From Rhodococcus oxybenzonivorans (GTDB lineage: Bacteria > Actinomycetota > Actinomycetes > Mycobacteriales > Mycobacteriaceae): DNA of 64,000 nucleotides. Where the stretch lies: positions 3,348,001 to 3,412,000 of the forward strand of contig NZ_CP021354.1 of NCBI RefSeq assembly GCF_003130705.1, written 5' to 3'. Positions 30,691 through 45,269 of the stretch are shown here, one piece after another. A program made the translations under genes and the position numbers. The notes beneath the pieces were generated by a model that saw nothing but the letters and a program-made list of their open reading frames with translations, searched no databases and was not told the DNA's origin. How positions within the stretch are numbered: the first letter of the stretch is position 1; every line of letters starts with the position of its first letter.

Positions 30691-30700
30691 CGGAGACGCC

Positions 30701-31485
<785 letters not shown>

Positions 31486-31486
<1 letters not shown>

Positions 31487-32697
31487 CAGCCCTCCAGAAC
31501 CGAGATGCCGGGCAGTTCCTTGCCCTCGAGATATTCGAGAGAGGCTCCACCACCAGTCGAGATATGCGAGAAGCCGTCCTCGGGGAGATCCAGCTGACGC
31601 ACCGCGGCCGCGGAGTCGCCGCCACCGACGACGCTGAAGGCGCCCTTGCCGGTGGCCTCGATGATGGCCTCGGCAACACCCTTGGTGCCCGCCGAGAACT
31701 TCTCGAACTCGAACACACCCATCGGGCCGTTCCAGAACACCGTCTTCGCGCTGGTGAGGATCGCCGCGAATCGGCGCACCGACTGCGGTCCGATGTCGAG
31801 GCCCATCCAGCCGTCCGGGATCTCGAGTACCGACACGGTCTTGGACTCGGCATCCGCCGAGAAGGAGTCCGCGATCACCACGTCCTGCGGGATGTGAATG
31901 ACGTCGGCGTACCGGTCGAGTAGCCCCTTGCACGTCTCGATCATCGACTCCTCGCACAGCGAGTTGCCCACCGAGACGCCCTGCGCGGCCAGGAACGTGT
32001 AGAACATGCCGCCACCGATGACGAGGGTGTCGACCTTGGGGGCCAATGCCTCGATCACCGCGAGCTTGTCCGACACCTTCGACCCGCCGAGCACCACCGC
32101 GTACGGCCGTTCGGCGTCCTGGGTCAGCTTGCCGAGAACCTCGACCTCCGCGGCGACGAGTGTGCCCGCATAATGCGGAAGCAACTTGGCCACGTCGTAG
32201 ACGGACGCCTGCGCGCGATGGACGACACCGAAGCCGTCGGAGACGAAAGCACCGTCGTCTCCGACGAGCTCGACGAGCGCCTCGGCGAGCTTGGTGCGCT
32301 CCGCCTCGTCCTTGCTCGTCTCGCGCGCGTCGAAGCGGATGTTCTCGAGCAGGAGCACGTCGCCGTCCGTGAGACCCTCCGAGCGGGCCAGAGCGTCCTG
32401 GCCGACGACGTCCCCGGCGAGCTGGACGTTGCGGCCGAGTACCTCCGCCAGCTTCACTGCCACGGGTGCGAGCGAGAACTTCGGATCGGGCTTGCCGTCG
32501 GGACGGCCCAGGTGGGCGGTGACGATGACCTTGGCCCCGGCTTCCGCCAACGCCTTCAACGTGGGGGCGGACGCGATGATGCGGCCGGGATCGGTGATCT
32601 TGTCACCGTCGAGCGGAACGTTGAGGTCGGAGCGCACCAGCACGGTGCGACCCTCCACCCCAGCGTTCAGCAGATCCTGGAGAGTCTGAACTGCCAC
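31486..32697 (-). CDS. pgk: Phosphoglycerate kinase
   Basis: ATP-forming glycolytic kinase. Substrate-binding [10 protein letters not shown] (about 21-30) and AHLGRPDG, the GGSKVSDKL hinge region, GMGFEF-like [10 protein letters not shown] and the nucleotide loop [11 protein letters not shown] identify it. 403 residues from the GTG at 32697 with AAGG upstream. Seventeen bases after gap and overlapping tpiA by one base. Confidence 0.98.
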
Positions 32698-32714
32698 TGT
32701 TATCTGACCTTTGC

Positions 32715-33935
<1,221 letters not shown>

Positions 33936-34919
33936 CTACGCGTCGTCGAGAAGGTCTGCGGTGACGGCCGACTCGGTGTCGGGGATCCCGGTTTCCTTGG
34001 CTTTGCGGTCCGCCATGGACAAAAGACGCCGAATTCGCCCTGCGACAGCGTCCTTCGTCATCGGCGGGTCGGCGAGCTGGCCGAGCTCTTCCAGCGACGC
34101 CTGCCGGTGCTCGACGCGCAGATGCCCGGCCGCCGCCAGGTGGTCCGGCACCTCGTCGCCCAAAATCTGGAGGGCCCGCTCGACGCGGGCTGCGGCTGCC
34201 ACTGCCGCACGGGCGGAGCGCCGCAGGTTCGCGTCGTCGAAGTTGGCCAGCCGGTTGGCGGTGGCCCGAACCTCACGGCGCATCCGGCGTTCTTCCCACA
34301 CGAGGCGGGTGTCCTGCGCCCCCATCCGCGTGAGCAGAGCCCCGATAGCCTCGCCGTCGCGAATGACGACACGGTCGGTGCCGCGGACCTCCCGCGCTTT
34401 CGCCGAGATCCCGAGCCGGCGAGCGGCGCCGACGAGCGCGAGCGCGGCCTCCGGACCGGGGCAGCTGACTTCGAGTGCCGAGGACCGTCCCGGTTCGGTG
34501 AGCGAGCCGTGCGCGAGGAACGCACCTCGCCACGCCGCCTCCGCGTCGGCGACACTGCCGCCGACGACCTGGGCCGGCAGACCGCGCACCGGACGTCCCC
34601 GCAGGTCGAGGAGCCCCGTTTGACGGGCGAGGGCCTCACCCTCCTTCGCAACACGCACGATGTACCGCGACGACTTCCGGAGTCCCCCGGCGCTGAGGAC
34701 ATGGACGTCGGCGCTGTAGGTGAACAGGTCGAAAATTTCCCGGCGTAGTCGCCGAGCCGTGGAGCCGAGGTCGACTTCGGCCTCCACCACCACACGACCA
34801 CCGACGATGTGCAATCCCCCGGCGAACCGCAGCAGCGACGAAACCTCGGCCTTCCGGCAACTCACATGAGTGACGACGAGACGACTGAGTTCGTCTTTGA
34901 CCTCTGCTGTCATTGCCAC
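33936..34919 (-). CDS. whiA: WhiA, DNA-binding regulator of division/sporulation type
   Basis: Actinobacterial WhiA: N-terminal domain related to LAGLIDADG homing endonucleases (without nuclease function in known members) and a C-terminal helix-turn-helix (about 265-310, [22 protein letters not shown] split as [13 protein letters not shown] and DPPMTKDAV). 327 residues. GTG at 34919 overlaps yvcK; an ATG two codons later is possible. Order rapZ-yvcK-whiA is conserved across Gram-positives (Rv1423). Confidence 0.95.
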   Translation of the reverse strand: MAMTAEVKDELSRLVVTHVSCRKAEVSSLLRFAGGLHIVGGRVVVEAEVDLGSTARRLRREIFDLFTYSADVHVLSAGGLRKSSRYIVRVAKEGEALARQTGLLDLRGRPVRGLPAQVVGGSVADAEAAWRGAFLAHGSLTEPGRSSALEVSCPGPEAALALVGAARRLGISAKAREVRGTDRVVIRDGEAIGALLTRMGAQDTRLVWEERRMRREVRATANRLANFDDANLRRSARAAVAAAARVERALQILGDEVPDHLAAAGHLRVEHRQASLEELGQLADPPMTKDAVAGRIRRLLSMADRKAKETGIPDTESAVTADLLDDA

Positions 34920-35935
34920 GAAGCGCTCTCCCTTTCCTCTGGTGTCTCGGCCACAACGCTCCCCCGAGACCCCGGGTCGGGGCCGCTCCAGAGCTGTTCG
35001 AGAACGGACGCAAGTTTGCCTGCATGGTGCGTGTGGGTGCCGTGTTCCGACACGTCGGCGTAGACGACGCGGGCCCGGAACTGCTCCGCGGCGCGGTCGA
35101 GATGCTCGCGTTCCCGGCCCGGGGGGACGGACGCGGAATCGACGACCACGAAGTCGACGGTGAGCCCCGGTGCGTGCCGGGACAGGACGTGTAAGTGCCG
35201 TTCCGTGGAGAAACCTGCGGTCTCACCCGGCTCCGGCGCGAGGTTGAGCACCAGAACCTTCCGGGCGACGGTCGCGATCAGCGTTTCGAGAAGTTCGGGT
35301 ACCAGGACGTGCGGGATGACACTGGAAAACCACGATCCCGGACCGAGGACCACCATGTCGGCGGCCTCGATCGCTCGCACCGCGTCGGGACATGCCGGTG
35401 GGTTCGCGGGCAGCAACCGAACGCGGCGCACCTTGCCCGGGGTGGTCGCGACCGCGACCTGCCCGCGGATGCAGCGGCTGACTCGTGGGTCGGCCTCGAG
35501 GCCTTGCACATCGGCTTCGATATCGAGTGCGATCGGCGACATCGGCAGCACCCGGCCGTCGATGCGGAGCAGCCGGGCGAGTTCGTCCAAAGCGGCAACG
35601 GGGTCGCCGAGAACTTCGGTCAGGCCCGCCAGCATGAGATTTCCCACCGAATGCCCGGCCAGAGCGCCGATACCCCCGAACCGGTGCTGGATGGTGTCCG
35701 TCCAGTCCTGCACGTCCGGGTCGTCCGCAGCGAGCGCCGCCAGCGCCATCCGGAGATCTCCGGGTGGGATGACGCCCAGTTCCGCGCGCAGGCGACCCGA
35801 CGAACCTCCGTCGTCGGCGACGGTGACGACGGCGGTGACGTTCCGGCTGAGTCGGCGCGCCGCACTCAGCGTGGCGAAAAGCCCATGACCTCCGCCGAGC
35901 GCGACCACTGCGGGATAGGCGTGCTCCGCCGTCAT
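34910..35935 (-). CDS. yvcK: YvcK/CuvA family protein
   Basis: CofD-like fold, binds a UDP-sugar and supports cell-wall growth on gluconeogenic carbon; the M. tuberculosis version is CuvA (Rv1422). Glycine loop [13 protein letters not shown] (11-23) and [13 protein letters not shown] (38-50) are signature segments. 341 residues. Overlaps rapZ by four bases upstream and whiA by ten downstream. Confidence 0.93.
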   Translation of the reverse strand: MTAEHAYPAVVALGGGHGLFATLSAARRLSRNVTAVVTVADDGGSSGRLRAELGVIPPGDLRMALAALAADDPDVQDWTDTIQHRFGGIGALAGHSVGNLMLAGLTEVLGDPVAALDELARLLRIDGRVLPMSPIALDIEADVQGLEADPRVSRCIRGQVAVATTPGKVRRVRLLPANPPACPDAVRAIEAADMVVLGPGSWFSSVIPHVLVPELLETLIATVARKVLVLNLAPEPGETAGFSTERHLHVLSRHAPGLTVDFVVVDSASVPPGREREHLDRAAEQFRARVVYADVSEHGTHTHHAGKLASVLEQLWSGPDPGSRGSVVAETPEERESASWQ

Positions 35936-36846
35936 TCGCGCCCCAGATCACGGTGGACGACACGCACGCCGAGCCCGGAGTCGTTTCCGAGCCGGCCTGC
36001 CAAGGCCTCGGACATCGCGACACTGCGATGCTTACCGCCGGTGCAACCCACCGCGATGGTCATGTAACGCTTCCCCTCCCGACGATATCCCGCGATCGTC
36101 AGATCCAGCAGATGGTGATAGGTGGTCAGATAGTCGTCCGCGCCGTCCTGCGACAACACGTAGTCCCGCACGTCCGGGCTCTGCCCCGTGTGCGGGCGCA
36201 GTTCGGGGATCCAGTGCGGATTGGGAAGAAACCGGACGTCGCAGACCAGGTCCGCGTCCATCGGAAGACCGTACTTGAAACCGAACGACTGGACCGTCAC
36301 CTGCATCGTGCGGTGCTCGGCGTCCCCGAAGGCGTCTTCGATCTTCTGCCTCAGCTGGTGCGCGGCGAGGGACGAGGTGTCGATCACCAGATCCGCGGCG
36401 GCCTTGACCTTGGCGAGTTGGTCGCGCTCGGCGGCGATGCCCTCGGACAGGGTTCCCTGGGCGCCGCCCCCGGACAGCGGATGACTTCGCCGCACCTGCT
36501 CGAAGCGGCGCACCAACACCTCGTCGGACGCATCGAGGTACAGCACCCGGGTGTGCACCGGCTTGTACTCCAGCTCGGTGAGAACCCAGCCGAGGTCTCC
36601 GGTGAACAGCCTGCTGCGCACGTCGATGACCACCGCGAGGCGTTCGAGTCGCGAATCGGATTCCAGACTCAGATCCACCATGCGGGAGATCAGTTCCGGT
36701 GGCAGATTGTCGGCGACGTACCACCCGAGGTCTTCGAGAACCTTCGCGGCGGTTTGCAATCCCGCCCCCGAAAGCCCGGTGACGAGAAGGAAGTCCATCG
36801 GCCGAACCGTGGGTGGACGGTCGCTCTGCGCGTGCTGATCGTTCAC
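35932..36846 (-). CDS. rapZ: RapZ-like nucleotide-binding protein
   Basis: YvcJ/RapZ family. N-terminal P-loop region reads [20 protein letters not shown] (22-41): the Walker A lysine of G-x4-GK is replaced by leucine, although DNLPP (about 47-51) and the C-terminal motif [12 protein letters not shown] (about 278-289), which forms the substrate-binding domain in RapZ, are intact. 304 residues. GTG start overlaps the uvrC stop as GTGA. Counterpart Rv1421. Whether it binds or hydrolyses nucleotide is uncertain. Confidence 0.92.
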   Translation of the reverse strand: MNDQHAQSDRPPTVRPMDFLLVTGLSGAGLQTAAKVLEDLGWYVADNLPPELISRMVDLSLESDSRLERLAVVIDVRSRLFTGDLGWVLTELEYKPVHTRVLYLDASDEVLVRRFEQVRRSHPLSGGGAQGTLSEGIAAERDQLAKVKAAADLVIDTSSLAAHQLRQKIEDAFGDAEHRTMQVTVQSFGFKYGLPMDADLVCDVRFLPNPHWIPELRPHTGQSPDVRDYVLSQDGADDYLTTYHHLLDLTIAGYRREGKRYMTIAVGCTGGKHRSVAMSEALAGRLGNDSGLGVRVVHRDLGRE

Positions 36847-39050
36847 TCGACACCTGTCCGTTGCGAAGCGTGTAGCCCTACTGTGTCGCGGTGTGCCGGC
36901 GGCTCCTGCTCTGCGGCCGGGTCCTGCTGTGCTGCCGTATCGTGCCGGATGTCTGCGCCGTTCTCTTCTGTGCTGCCGGTTCCATTGCGATCGGGTTCAT
37001 CATCCCCCACTCCCGCCACCGCCGCAGACAGTTCCCCGGCCCCGAGGGCGCTGAGGACGGCCTTCGCCGTGGTCGTGCCGATCCCGGGCACCGCCGTGAT
37101 CTCCTCGACAGTGGCCTGCTTGAGGCGGGCGACAGAGCCGAAATGGGTGACCAGCGCCTTGCGGCGGGTATCGCCGAGACCGCGTACGGAGTCGAGCGCC
37201 GATGCCGTCATCCGGCGCGAGCGCTTGCTGCGGTGGAAGGTGATGGCGAAACGGTGCGCTTCGTCCCGCACCCGCTGCAGGAGGTACAGGGACTCACTGG
37301 TCCGGGGCAGGATCACCGGATCCTCCTCCCCCGGTACCCAGACCTCTTCGAGTCGCTTGGCGAGCCCTATCACCGCTACATCGGTGATGCCGAGTTCCTC
37401 GAGAACGGCGGATGCGGCCGCCACCTGCGGCGCACCCCCATCCACCACGAAAAGGTTGGGCGGATACGCAAAGCGTCGCGGACGCCCGGTCTGAGGGTCG
37501 ATCGCCGCCTCGGGTGCGAGATCGCCGCCTTCGGAGCCTCCACCCGCCGCCTCTGCCTCCGCCCTCAGCACACCGACGTCGCGGTTGTGCCGCAGGAAAC
37601 GCCTGCGGGTGACCTCGGCGATACTCGCGACGTCGTCGGAGCGGCCGTCGCCGGCGGCCTCCTTGATCGCGTAGTGGCGGTAGTCGGACTTGCGGGGCAA
37701 GCCGTCCTCGAAGACGACGAGTGATGCCACGACGTCCGTGCCCTGCACGTGGCTGATGTCGACACACTCGATGCGCAGGGGCGCGGAATCCAGATCGAGA
37801 GCCTCCTGGATCCCCTGTAGTGCAGCCGACCGGGAGGTGAAGTCACCAGCGCGTCGCAGCTTGTGTTGCGCCAGCGCCTCCTGCGCATTGCGCTGCACCG
37901 TCTCGGCGAGGGCCTTCTTGTCGCCGCGCTGCGGCACACGCACCCGGACTCCTGATCCACGCAACCCGCTCAGCCACTCCTGCACCTGCTCGGTGTCGTG
38001 TGGCAGCACCGGGACGAGCACCTCTCGCGGGACGCCGTTGCTTTCGCTCTCGCCGTCGGCGCCGCCCGCCAGCGCCGCCTGCTCGCCGTAGAACTGAGTG
38101 AGGAACTGCTCGACGAGAAGCGGTAGGTCCGAGCCCGCCTCGGAATCGACCGTTGCCCAGTCGATGACGTCTCCGGCTTTTTCGACCACCCAGCCGCGCT
38201 GCCCGCGGACCCGGCCACCGCGCACGTGGAACACCTGGACCGCCGCTTCGAGTTCGTCGGTCGCGAAGGCGACGAGGTCGGCATCGGTGCCGTCGCCGAG
38301 CACCACCGCCTGCTTCTCGAGTGCCCGCCGTAGCGCGCCGACGTCGTCACGCAGCCGCGCCGCCAACTCGAAGTCCAGCTCTTCGGACGCCTTCTGCATG
38401 CGTGCCTCGAGCTCGCGGACCAGCTTGTCGGTGCGGCCGGACAGGAAGTCGCAGAAGTCCTCCACGATCTGCCGGTGTTCCGCCGCCGACACGCGCCCCA
38501 CACAGGGCGCCGAGCACTTGTCGATATAGCCGAGCAGACAGGGCCTGCCGATCTGATTGTGCCGCTTGAACACTCCGGCCGAACAGGTCCGGGCCGGGAA
38601 CACGCGCAGCAGCAGATCCAGGGTCTCGCGGATTGCCCACGCGTGGGAGTAGGGACCGAAATACCGCACCCCTTTACGACGCGGACCGCGGTAGACGAAC
38701 AACCGCGGAAACTCCTCGTTCAACGTGACCGCGAGCACCGGGTACGTCTTGTCGTCGCGGTACCGGACGTTGAACCGCGGATCGAATTCCTTGATCCAGT
38801 TGTATTCGAGCTGGAGTGCCTCCACCTCGGTGCTCACCACGGTCCACTCGACGCTGCCCGCGGTGGTGACCATCTGACGGGTACGCGGATGCAGCGTCGT
38901 GACGTCGGCGAAATAGGAGTTCAACCGCGAACGAAGACTCTTCGCCTTCCCCACGTAGATGACCCGGCCGTGCGGATCGCGGAACTTGTATACGCCCGGC
39001 GCCACCGGAATCGTTCCGGTCGCGGGGCGATATGTCGAAGGATCGGGCAC
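36843..39050 (-). CDS. uvrC: UvrC, nucleotide excision repair endonuclease
   Basis: Makes both incisions around DNA lesions with UvrB. N-terminal GIY-YIG nuclease ([20 protein letters not shown] as GVYKFRD... [14 protein letters not shown], about 19-45), cysteine cluster [16 protein letters not shown]...[11 protein letters not shown] domain near 210-240, RNase H-like second nuclease ([23 protein letters not shown]) and helix-hairpin-helix repeats (about 615-670). It ends with a roughly 55-residue Asp/Glu/Gln-rich tail. 735 residues, GTG start. M. tuberculosis Rv1420. Confidence 0.97.
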   Translation of the reverse strand: MPDPSTYRPATGTIPVAPGVYKFRDPHGRVIYVGKAKSLRSRLNSYFADVTTLHPRTRQMVTTAGSVEWTVVSTEVEALQLEYNWIKEFDPRFNVRYRDDKTYPVLAVTLNEEFPRLFVYRGPRRKGVRYFGPYSHAWAIRETLDLLLRVFPARTCSAGVFKRHNQIGRPCLLGYIDKCSAPCVGRVSAAEHRQIVEDFCDFLSGRTDKLVRELEARMQKASEELDFELAARLRDDVGALRRALEKQAVVLGDGTDADLVAFATDELEAAVQVFHVRGGRVRGQRGWVVEKAGDVIDWATVDSEAGSDLPLLVEQFLTQFYGEQAALAGGADGESESNGVPREVLVPVLPHDTEQVQEWLSGLRGSGVRVRVPQRGDKKALAETVQRNAQEALAQHKLRRAGDFTSRSAALQGIQEALDLDSAPLRIECVDISHVQGTDVVASLVVFEDGLPRKSDYRHYAIKEAAGDGRSDDVASIAEVTRRRFLRHNRDVGVLRAEAEAAGGGSEGGDLAPEAAIDPQTGRPRRFAYPPNLFVVDGGAPQVAAASAVLEELGITDVAVIGLAKRLEEVWVPGEEDPVILPRTSESLYLLQRVRDEAHRFAITFHRSKRSRRMTASALDSVRGLGDTRRKALVTHFGSVARLKQATVEEITAVPGIGTTTAKAVLSALGAGELSAAVAGVGDDEPDRNGTGSTEENGADIRHDTAAQQDPAAEQEPPAHRDTVGLHASQRTGVE

Positions 39051-39115
39051 CCCTCCACGTTAGTCGGCGCCACCGACCAACCCCGCATCCGCGACGGCCG
39101 GAACAGGCCGGCCAG

Positions 39116-41312
<2,197 letters not shown>

Positions 41313-41392
41313 GTGCTCGGTCTCCAAAGTCTTGACTTACGCATCTTCGAATACAGCAATCGCATCCGTCGGATGCTTCTCAACAGTACGAC

Positions 41393-42001
41393 TCAGCGGC
41401 CGGCGGCTTGCAGGCGCTCCACATACTTGGCGATCACGTCGACCTCCAGATTGACGGGTGCGCCGACCGGCGCCGCTCCCAGTGTGGTCAGGTTCAGCGT
41501 GGTGGGGATCAGCGAGATTTCGAAATACTCGTCGCCGCGCTCACCACCGAGCGCCGACACGGTCAGCGATACCCCGTCGACCGTGATCGATCCCTTCTCC
41601 ACTACATACTTCGAGATAGCGTCGGGCAGAGCGATCCGCACCACTTCCCAGTTGTCGGACGGGCTCCGGCTGATGATGTGACCGGTACCGTCGACGTGCC
41701 CCTGAACGAGGTGACCGCCGAGCCTGCTGTTCAGCGCTGCCGCCCGCTCGAGGTTGACCCGGCTCCCGACATCGATCTTCTGCAGACTCGACCGGTTCAA
41801 GGTCTCCTGCATGACGTCGGCCGTGAACGACCCGTCGGCGAGCACTTCGACGACGGTGAGGCACACACCGTTCACGGCAATCGAGTCTCCGTGCGACGCA
41901 TCAGAAGTGACCACCGGACCGCGCACGGTGAACCGTGCGGCGTCAGCCAGCTCTTCCTTGGCGACGACCTCACCCAATTCTTCGACGATTCCGGTGAACA
42001 C
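41393..42001 (-). CDS. ribE: Riboflavin synthase alpha subunit
   Basis: Dismutates ribityllumazine to riboflavin. Two lumazine-binding repeats: MFTGIVEELGEV at the N-terminus and the second beginning GHLVQGHVDGTGHI near residue 97. 202 residues, GTG start. Called ribC in M. tuberculosis (Rv1412). About 80 bases separate it from ribBA; I found no FMN riboswitch in that gap. Confidence 0.95.
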   Translation of the reverse strand: MFTGIVEELGEVVAKEELADAARFTVRGPVVTSDASHGDSIAVNGVCLTVVEVLADGSFTADVMQETLNRSSLQKIDVGSRVNLERAAALNSRLGGHLVQGHVDGTGHIISRSPSDNWEVVRIALPDAISKYVVEKGSITVDGVSLTVSALGGERGDEYFEISLIPTTLNLTTLGAAPVGAPVNLEVDVIAKYVERLQAAGR

Positions 42002-42037
42002 GGTGGCTACTCCTCGTTTTCAGGCTGACAGTGATAT

Positions 42038-43099
42038 TCAGGGCTTGCTGGACAGGGCGGGGTGCTCCGGCAGTGCCGGAATCAAACTCAACAACAAATC
42101 GGGGCCGATTGTTTCGACGGACTCGTGGTTGAACCGCAGTGCGCCGTCGATCGTGGACACCCCCGCCTCCGACACCGCGGGCCTGCCGGCACCGAGTACC
42201 AGCGGAGCGAGGTAGGCCTGGATCCGGTCGACCCGGCCTGCGGCAAGGAAGGCACCCGCCAACCGGGGCCCACCTTCGAGCAGAACGTCGGTGTACTCGG
42301 CGAGGGCGGCGACGACGTCGTTCACATCGTGGGTGCGGAGCAGCAGCGTGGGCGCCGAGTCGTCGAGAACCCGAGCGCGCGGCGGAAGCTCGGTCCGGCC
42401 GACGACCACGCGCAGCGGTTGGTGGGCGGCGAGGGACCCGTCGGGCAGCCGAGCCGTCAACCGTGGGTCGTCGGCGAGCACGGTCCCCGTGCCGACCACG
42501 ATCGCATCGAGCTTCGCGCGGTCGGCGTGGACCCGTGCTCGGGCGTCGGGACCGGTGATCCACTTGCTGGTTCCATCCGCTGCGGCACTACGGCCATCGA
42601 GGGTCGCCGCGTATTTCCAGGTGATGTGCGGCCGGCCGGTGCGTTGCCGGTGCAGCCAGGCCCGGAGCGGCCCCCGCTCGACTTCCTGGGCGCGCAGTCC
42701 GGAGGCGACGGCGACGCCGGCGGCCGCGAGAGTTTCGGCGCCACCGGCCGCCTCTGGGTTGGGATCGGCCACCGCATAGTGGACGGCCACGACCCCGGCC
42801 TCGATCAGCGCGGTGGAGCAGGGCCCCGTGCGGCCGTGGTGGTTACACGGTTCCAGAGTGACCACGACCGTGCCTCCGCGCGCCGCGTCACCCGCCTCCC
42901 GCAACGCCACGACCTCGGCGTGGGGACCGCCCGGGGGCTGGGTCATTCCCACCCCGGCGATACGCCCGCCGGCGTCGAGCACGACAGCACCGACCGCGGG
43001 GTTCGGGCTGGTGAAACCACGGGCGGACTCCGCGGCGCCGATGGCGATCAGCATCGCGGCGTCGAGGTCTGCGGCAGAATTCTCGTGGGGCACGTTCAC
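42038..43099 (-). CDS. ribD: Bifunctional riboflavin deaminase/reductase
   Basis: Deaminase half carries the zinc set H60, E62 (GGPHAEVVAL), C85 and C94 (TLEPCNHHGRTGPC); the reductase half has TWKYAATLDGRSAA and the GGPRLAGAFL segment. 353 residues from the GTG at 43099. Fifteen bases after rpe. Counterpart Rv1409 (ribG). Confidence 0.96.
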   Translation of the reverse strand: MNVPHENSAADLDAAMLIAIGAAESARGFTSPNPAVGAVVLDAGGRIAGVGMTQPPGGPHAEVVALREAGDAARGGTVVVTLEPCNHHGRTGPCSTALIEAGVVAVHYAVADPNPEAAGGAETLAAAGVAVASGLRAQEVERGPLRAWLHRQRTGRPHITWKYAATLDGRSAAADGTSKWITGPDARARVHADRAKLDAIVVGTGTVLADDPRLTARLPDGSLAAHQPLRVVVGRTELPPRARVLDDSAPTLLLRTHDVNDVVAALAEYTDVLLEGGPRLAGAFLAAGRVDRIQAYLAPLVLGAGRPAVSEAGVSTIDGALRFNHESVETIGPDLLLSLIPALPEHPALSSKP

Positions 43100-43114
43100 G
43101 GCTCGGCTGGGCCG

Positions 43115-43798
43115 TTACCGCGAGATGCTCAGGTGCGGAGAGGCTTTGGCAGCACTGGCTCGGAGCGCCTGCACCGCTTCGGCGGGATCGGAGGCGCCGT
43201 AGACAGCGGATCCGGCGACGAAGCAGTCGACTCCCGCCTCGGCGGCGGCCTCGACGGTGTCGGCGTTGATGCCACCGTCGATCTCCACGATCAGCGTCAG
43301 CTCACCCGAGTCGACCAGGCGCCGTACAGCCTTCGCCTTGGACAACACCTCCGGGATGAAGGACTGTCCGCCGAATCCGGGCTCCACGCTCATGACGAGA
43401 AGCGTGTCGAAATCTTTCAGAATTTCCAGGTAGGGCTCGATCGGCGTTCCCGGCTTCACACTGAGTCCTGCTTTCGCGCCGGCCGCCCGAATGTCGCGGG
43501 CCACCGACCGCGGGTCGTCGGTGGCTTCGGCGTGGAAGGTCACGTTGTGGGCGCCGGCTTCGGCGTAGGGCGGTGCCCAGCGACCCGGGTCGTCGATCAT
43601 GAGGTGGCAGTCGAGCGGAATGTCCGTCGCCGCGAGCAGGCTCTTCACCACCGGAAGACCGAGCGTGAGGTTCGGGACGAAATGCGCGTCCATCACGTCG
43701 ACGTGAAGCCAGTCGGCACCGGCGACCGCGGTCGCCTCCTCCGCGAGACGAGCAAAATCTGCAGACAGGATGGACGGTGCGATCATCGGGGTTGCCAC
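43115..43798 (-). CDS. rpe: Ribulose-phosphate 3-epimerase
   Basis: TIM-barrel epimerase of the pentose phosphate pathway, supplying ribulose 5-phosphate to the riboflavin genes beside it. [37 protein letters not shown] and [10 protein letters not shown] are all family signatures. 227 residues from the GTG at 43798 (MATPMIAPS); an ATG four codons later is also possible. Divergent from the YjbR-like gene. Confidence 0.96.
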   Translation of the reverse strand: MATPMIAPSILSADFARLAEEATAVAGADWLHVDVMDAHFVPNLTLGLPVVKSLLAATDIPLDCHLMIDDPGRWAPPYAEAGAHNVTFHAEATDDPRSVARDIRAAGAKAGLSVKPGTPIEPYLEILKDFDTLLVMSVEPGFGGQSFIPEVLSKAKAVRRLVDSGELTLIVEIDGGINADTVEAAAEAGVDCFVAGSAVYGASDPAEAVQALRASAAKASPHLSISR

Positions 43799-43898
43799 GC
43801 GCCGGAGTTTAGTCGCACGCGGGAACGTCTCGGACCACGCGGTCGGCACCCCGAGAAACTTCGTCGCCCGCCGTCACGATTCCGCCATACTTGGGGGC

Positions 43899-44237
43899 AT
43901 GGCGACCTGGGCGGACGTGGTGGACATCGGGAGGTCACTGCCCGCAGTGCAGGAAAGCACGTCCTACCGGACCCCGGCGCTGAAGGTGGCCGGCAAGCTG
44001 ATCGCGAGACACCGCACGGAGTCCGACGGCGGGCTCATGGTGGTGTGCGGTCTCGACGAGAAGGCCGCTCTCCTCGAGGAGGGAAACGCCTTCTACACCA
44101 TCCCCCACTACGACGGGTACGGCGCGATTCTGGTCCGTCTCGACGAGGTCGGACTCGACCAACTCACGGAGCTTCTGCAGGATGCCTGGCGGATCAAGGC
44201 CTCTGCTCAGCTCCGCAAGCAGGTCGACCGTCCCTGA
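43899..44237 (+). CDS. MmcQ/YjbR family protein
   Basis: 112 residues with the compact YjbR fold pattern: LPAVQESTSYRTPALKVAGK at the N-terminus and DQLTELLQDAWRIKAS at the end. Members are predicted DNA-binding or nucleotide-related; no precise role is established. It is transcribed alone, divergent from rpe and convergent with the SDR. Confidence 0.8.
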   Translation: MATWADVVDIGRSLPAVQESTSYRTPALKVAGKLIARHRTESDGGLMVVCGLDEKAALLEEGNAFYTIPHYDGYGAILVRLDEVGLDQLTELLQDAWRIKASAQLRKQVDRP

Positions 44238-44257
44238 TCGCCAAGTCCGGGGCGATC
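44236..44257. terminator. Hairpin between convergent yjbR-like and SDR genes
   Basis: GATCGCC, 8-base loop, GGCGATC. The left arm starts inside the stop codon of the yjbR-like gene. Short but perfect; likely ends one or both transcripts. Confidence 0.4.
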
Positions 44258-44300
44258 GTAGGCCGCGGTGCGACGCCGGCGCGAAATCCGGTACGCAGAC

Positions 44301-45158
44301 TCAGACCCCCAGCTTGAGACCCGCTCCCGCGTCGACCCGGAGCTGCTGTCCGGTGACGAACCGCGACTCGTCGGACGAAAGGAATACCACCGCGTGGGAA
44401 ATATCCTCGGGCTCCACCCACGGCGTCGGCATCGCCTGCATGAAGGGGAACGTCACCTTCGCGTCTTCGGCGGTCGGGTTCTCGAGGTCGGGCCGGAACG
44501 TGCGGAACATCGGCGGGCTCTGGAGCATGTCCGTGTTGCAGTTGGTGGGATGGATGGCGTTGACGCGAATGGACTTCGGGCCCAGGGTGAGCGCCAGCGA
44601 ATGCGTGTAGGTCTGCAGCATCTTCTTGGCCAGACCGTAACCGTCTCCGCCCGGCCCCTGGAGTGCCTGCTGACCGTTGAGGCCGGTCTGGGGGACGAGG
44701 CCGGCCACCGAACCGGTGGCAATGATCGACGCCCCACCGCCGAGATGCGGCAGAGCGACGTGGATGGTGTTGACCACACCCACGAAGTCGACGTCGAATG
44801 CGTCCACGAACCCTTCGACCGGCACATCGTTGCCGAGTGGGGCGATACCCGCGTTGGCGACCACCACGTCGAGCCGCCCGAGTCTGGCGACGGCGGCGTC
44901 GACTTCCCGTTTCAGCGCCGCGCGATCACGCACGTCGACCTTCGCCGTGACCACGCGACGTCCCGCCTTCTCGACGAGCTTCCCGGTCTCTTCCAGATCG
45001 GCCGGCGTCGCGAGGGGATACCCGTTCGATGCAATGTCCTCGCAGAGGTCGAAGGCGATGATGTCGGCGCCCTCGTCGGCGAGGTGGACGGCATGACTGC
45101 GCCCCTGCCCCCGTGCTGCGCCGGTGATCAGAACTACTTTCCCCGCTACCCGATTCAT
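44301..45158 (-). CDS. Mycofactocin-type short-chain dehydrogenase
   Basis: NAD-dependent SDR of 285 residues. GAARGQGRSHAVHLADEGAD (13-32) and the long insert before the catalytic YGLAKKM are typical of the mycofactocin-coupled SDR subfamily, in which NAD stays bound and mycofactocin re-oxidises it. NAGIAP, SVAG and the C-terminal VTGQQLRVDAGAG complete the fold. ATG at 45158 has GGAGGA upstream. Two KstR-like boxes lie 49-84 bases ahead, which suggests sterol-linked control. Actual substrate is unknown; no mycofactocin gene is in the window. Confidence 0.85.
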   Translation of the reverse strand: MNRVAGKVVLITGAARGQGRSHAVHLADEGADIIAFDLCEDIASNGYPLATPADLEETGKLVEKAGRRVVTAKVDVRDRAALKREVDAAVARLGRLDVVVANAGIAPLGNDVPVEGFVDAFDVDFVGVVNTIHVALPHLGGGASIIATGSVAGLVPQTGLNGQQALQGPGGDGYGLAKKMLQTYTHSLALTLGPKSIRVNAIHPTNCNTDMLQSPPMFRTFRPDLENPTAEDAKVTFPFMQAMPTPWVEPEDISHAVVFLSSDESRFVTGQQLRVDAGAGLKLGV

Positions 45159-45206
45159 CGTGAGTCCTCCACTCGCTTGTGACGGCGACCTTCGTCGCGA
45201 GAAAAG

Positions 45207-45220
45207 TAGAACACGTTTTA
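45207..45220. promoter_or_regulatory. KstR-like operator, box 1
   Basis: TAGAACACGTTTTA matches TnnAACnnGTTnnA, the palindrome known for the TetR-family sterol repressor KstR in mycobacteria and rhodococci, at every fixed base. It lies 49 bases upstream of the SDR start codon. Confidence 0.7.
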
Positions 45221-45228
45221 GCACGAAT

Positions 45229-45242
45229 GGGAACAGGTTCTA
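45229..45242. promoter_or_regulatory. KstR-like operator, box 2
   Basis: GGGAACAGGTTCTA: the core GAAC-AG-GTTC is a perfect palindrome and only the first fixed T of the KstR consensus is missing. Its centre is 22 bases from that of box 1, about two helical turns, so both boxes face the same side of the helix. Confidence 0.55.
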
Positions 45243-45269
45243 GTTATCTGAACGCGCGTCAGATTACGG

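Noticed and set aside
41313..41392. FMN riboswitch between ribE and ribBA
   Set aside because: The gap is about 80 bases and lacks the conserved RFN stems.
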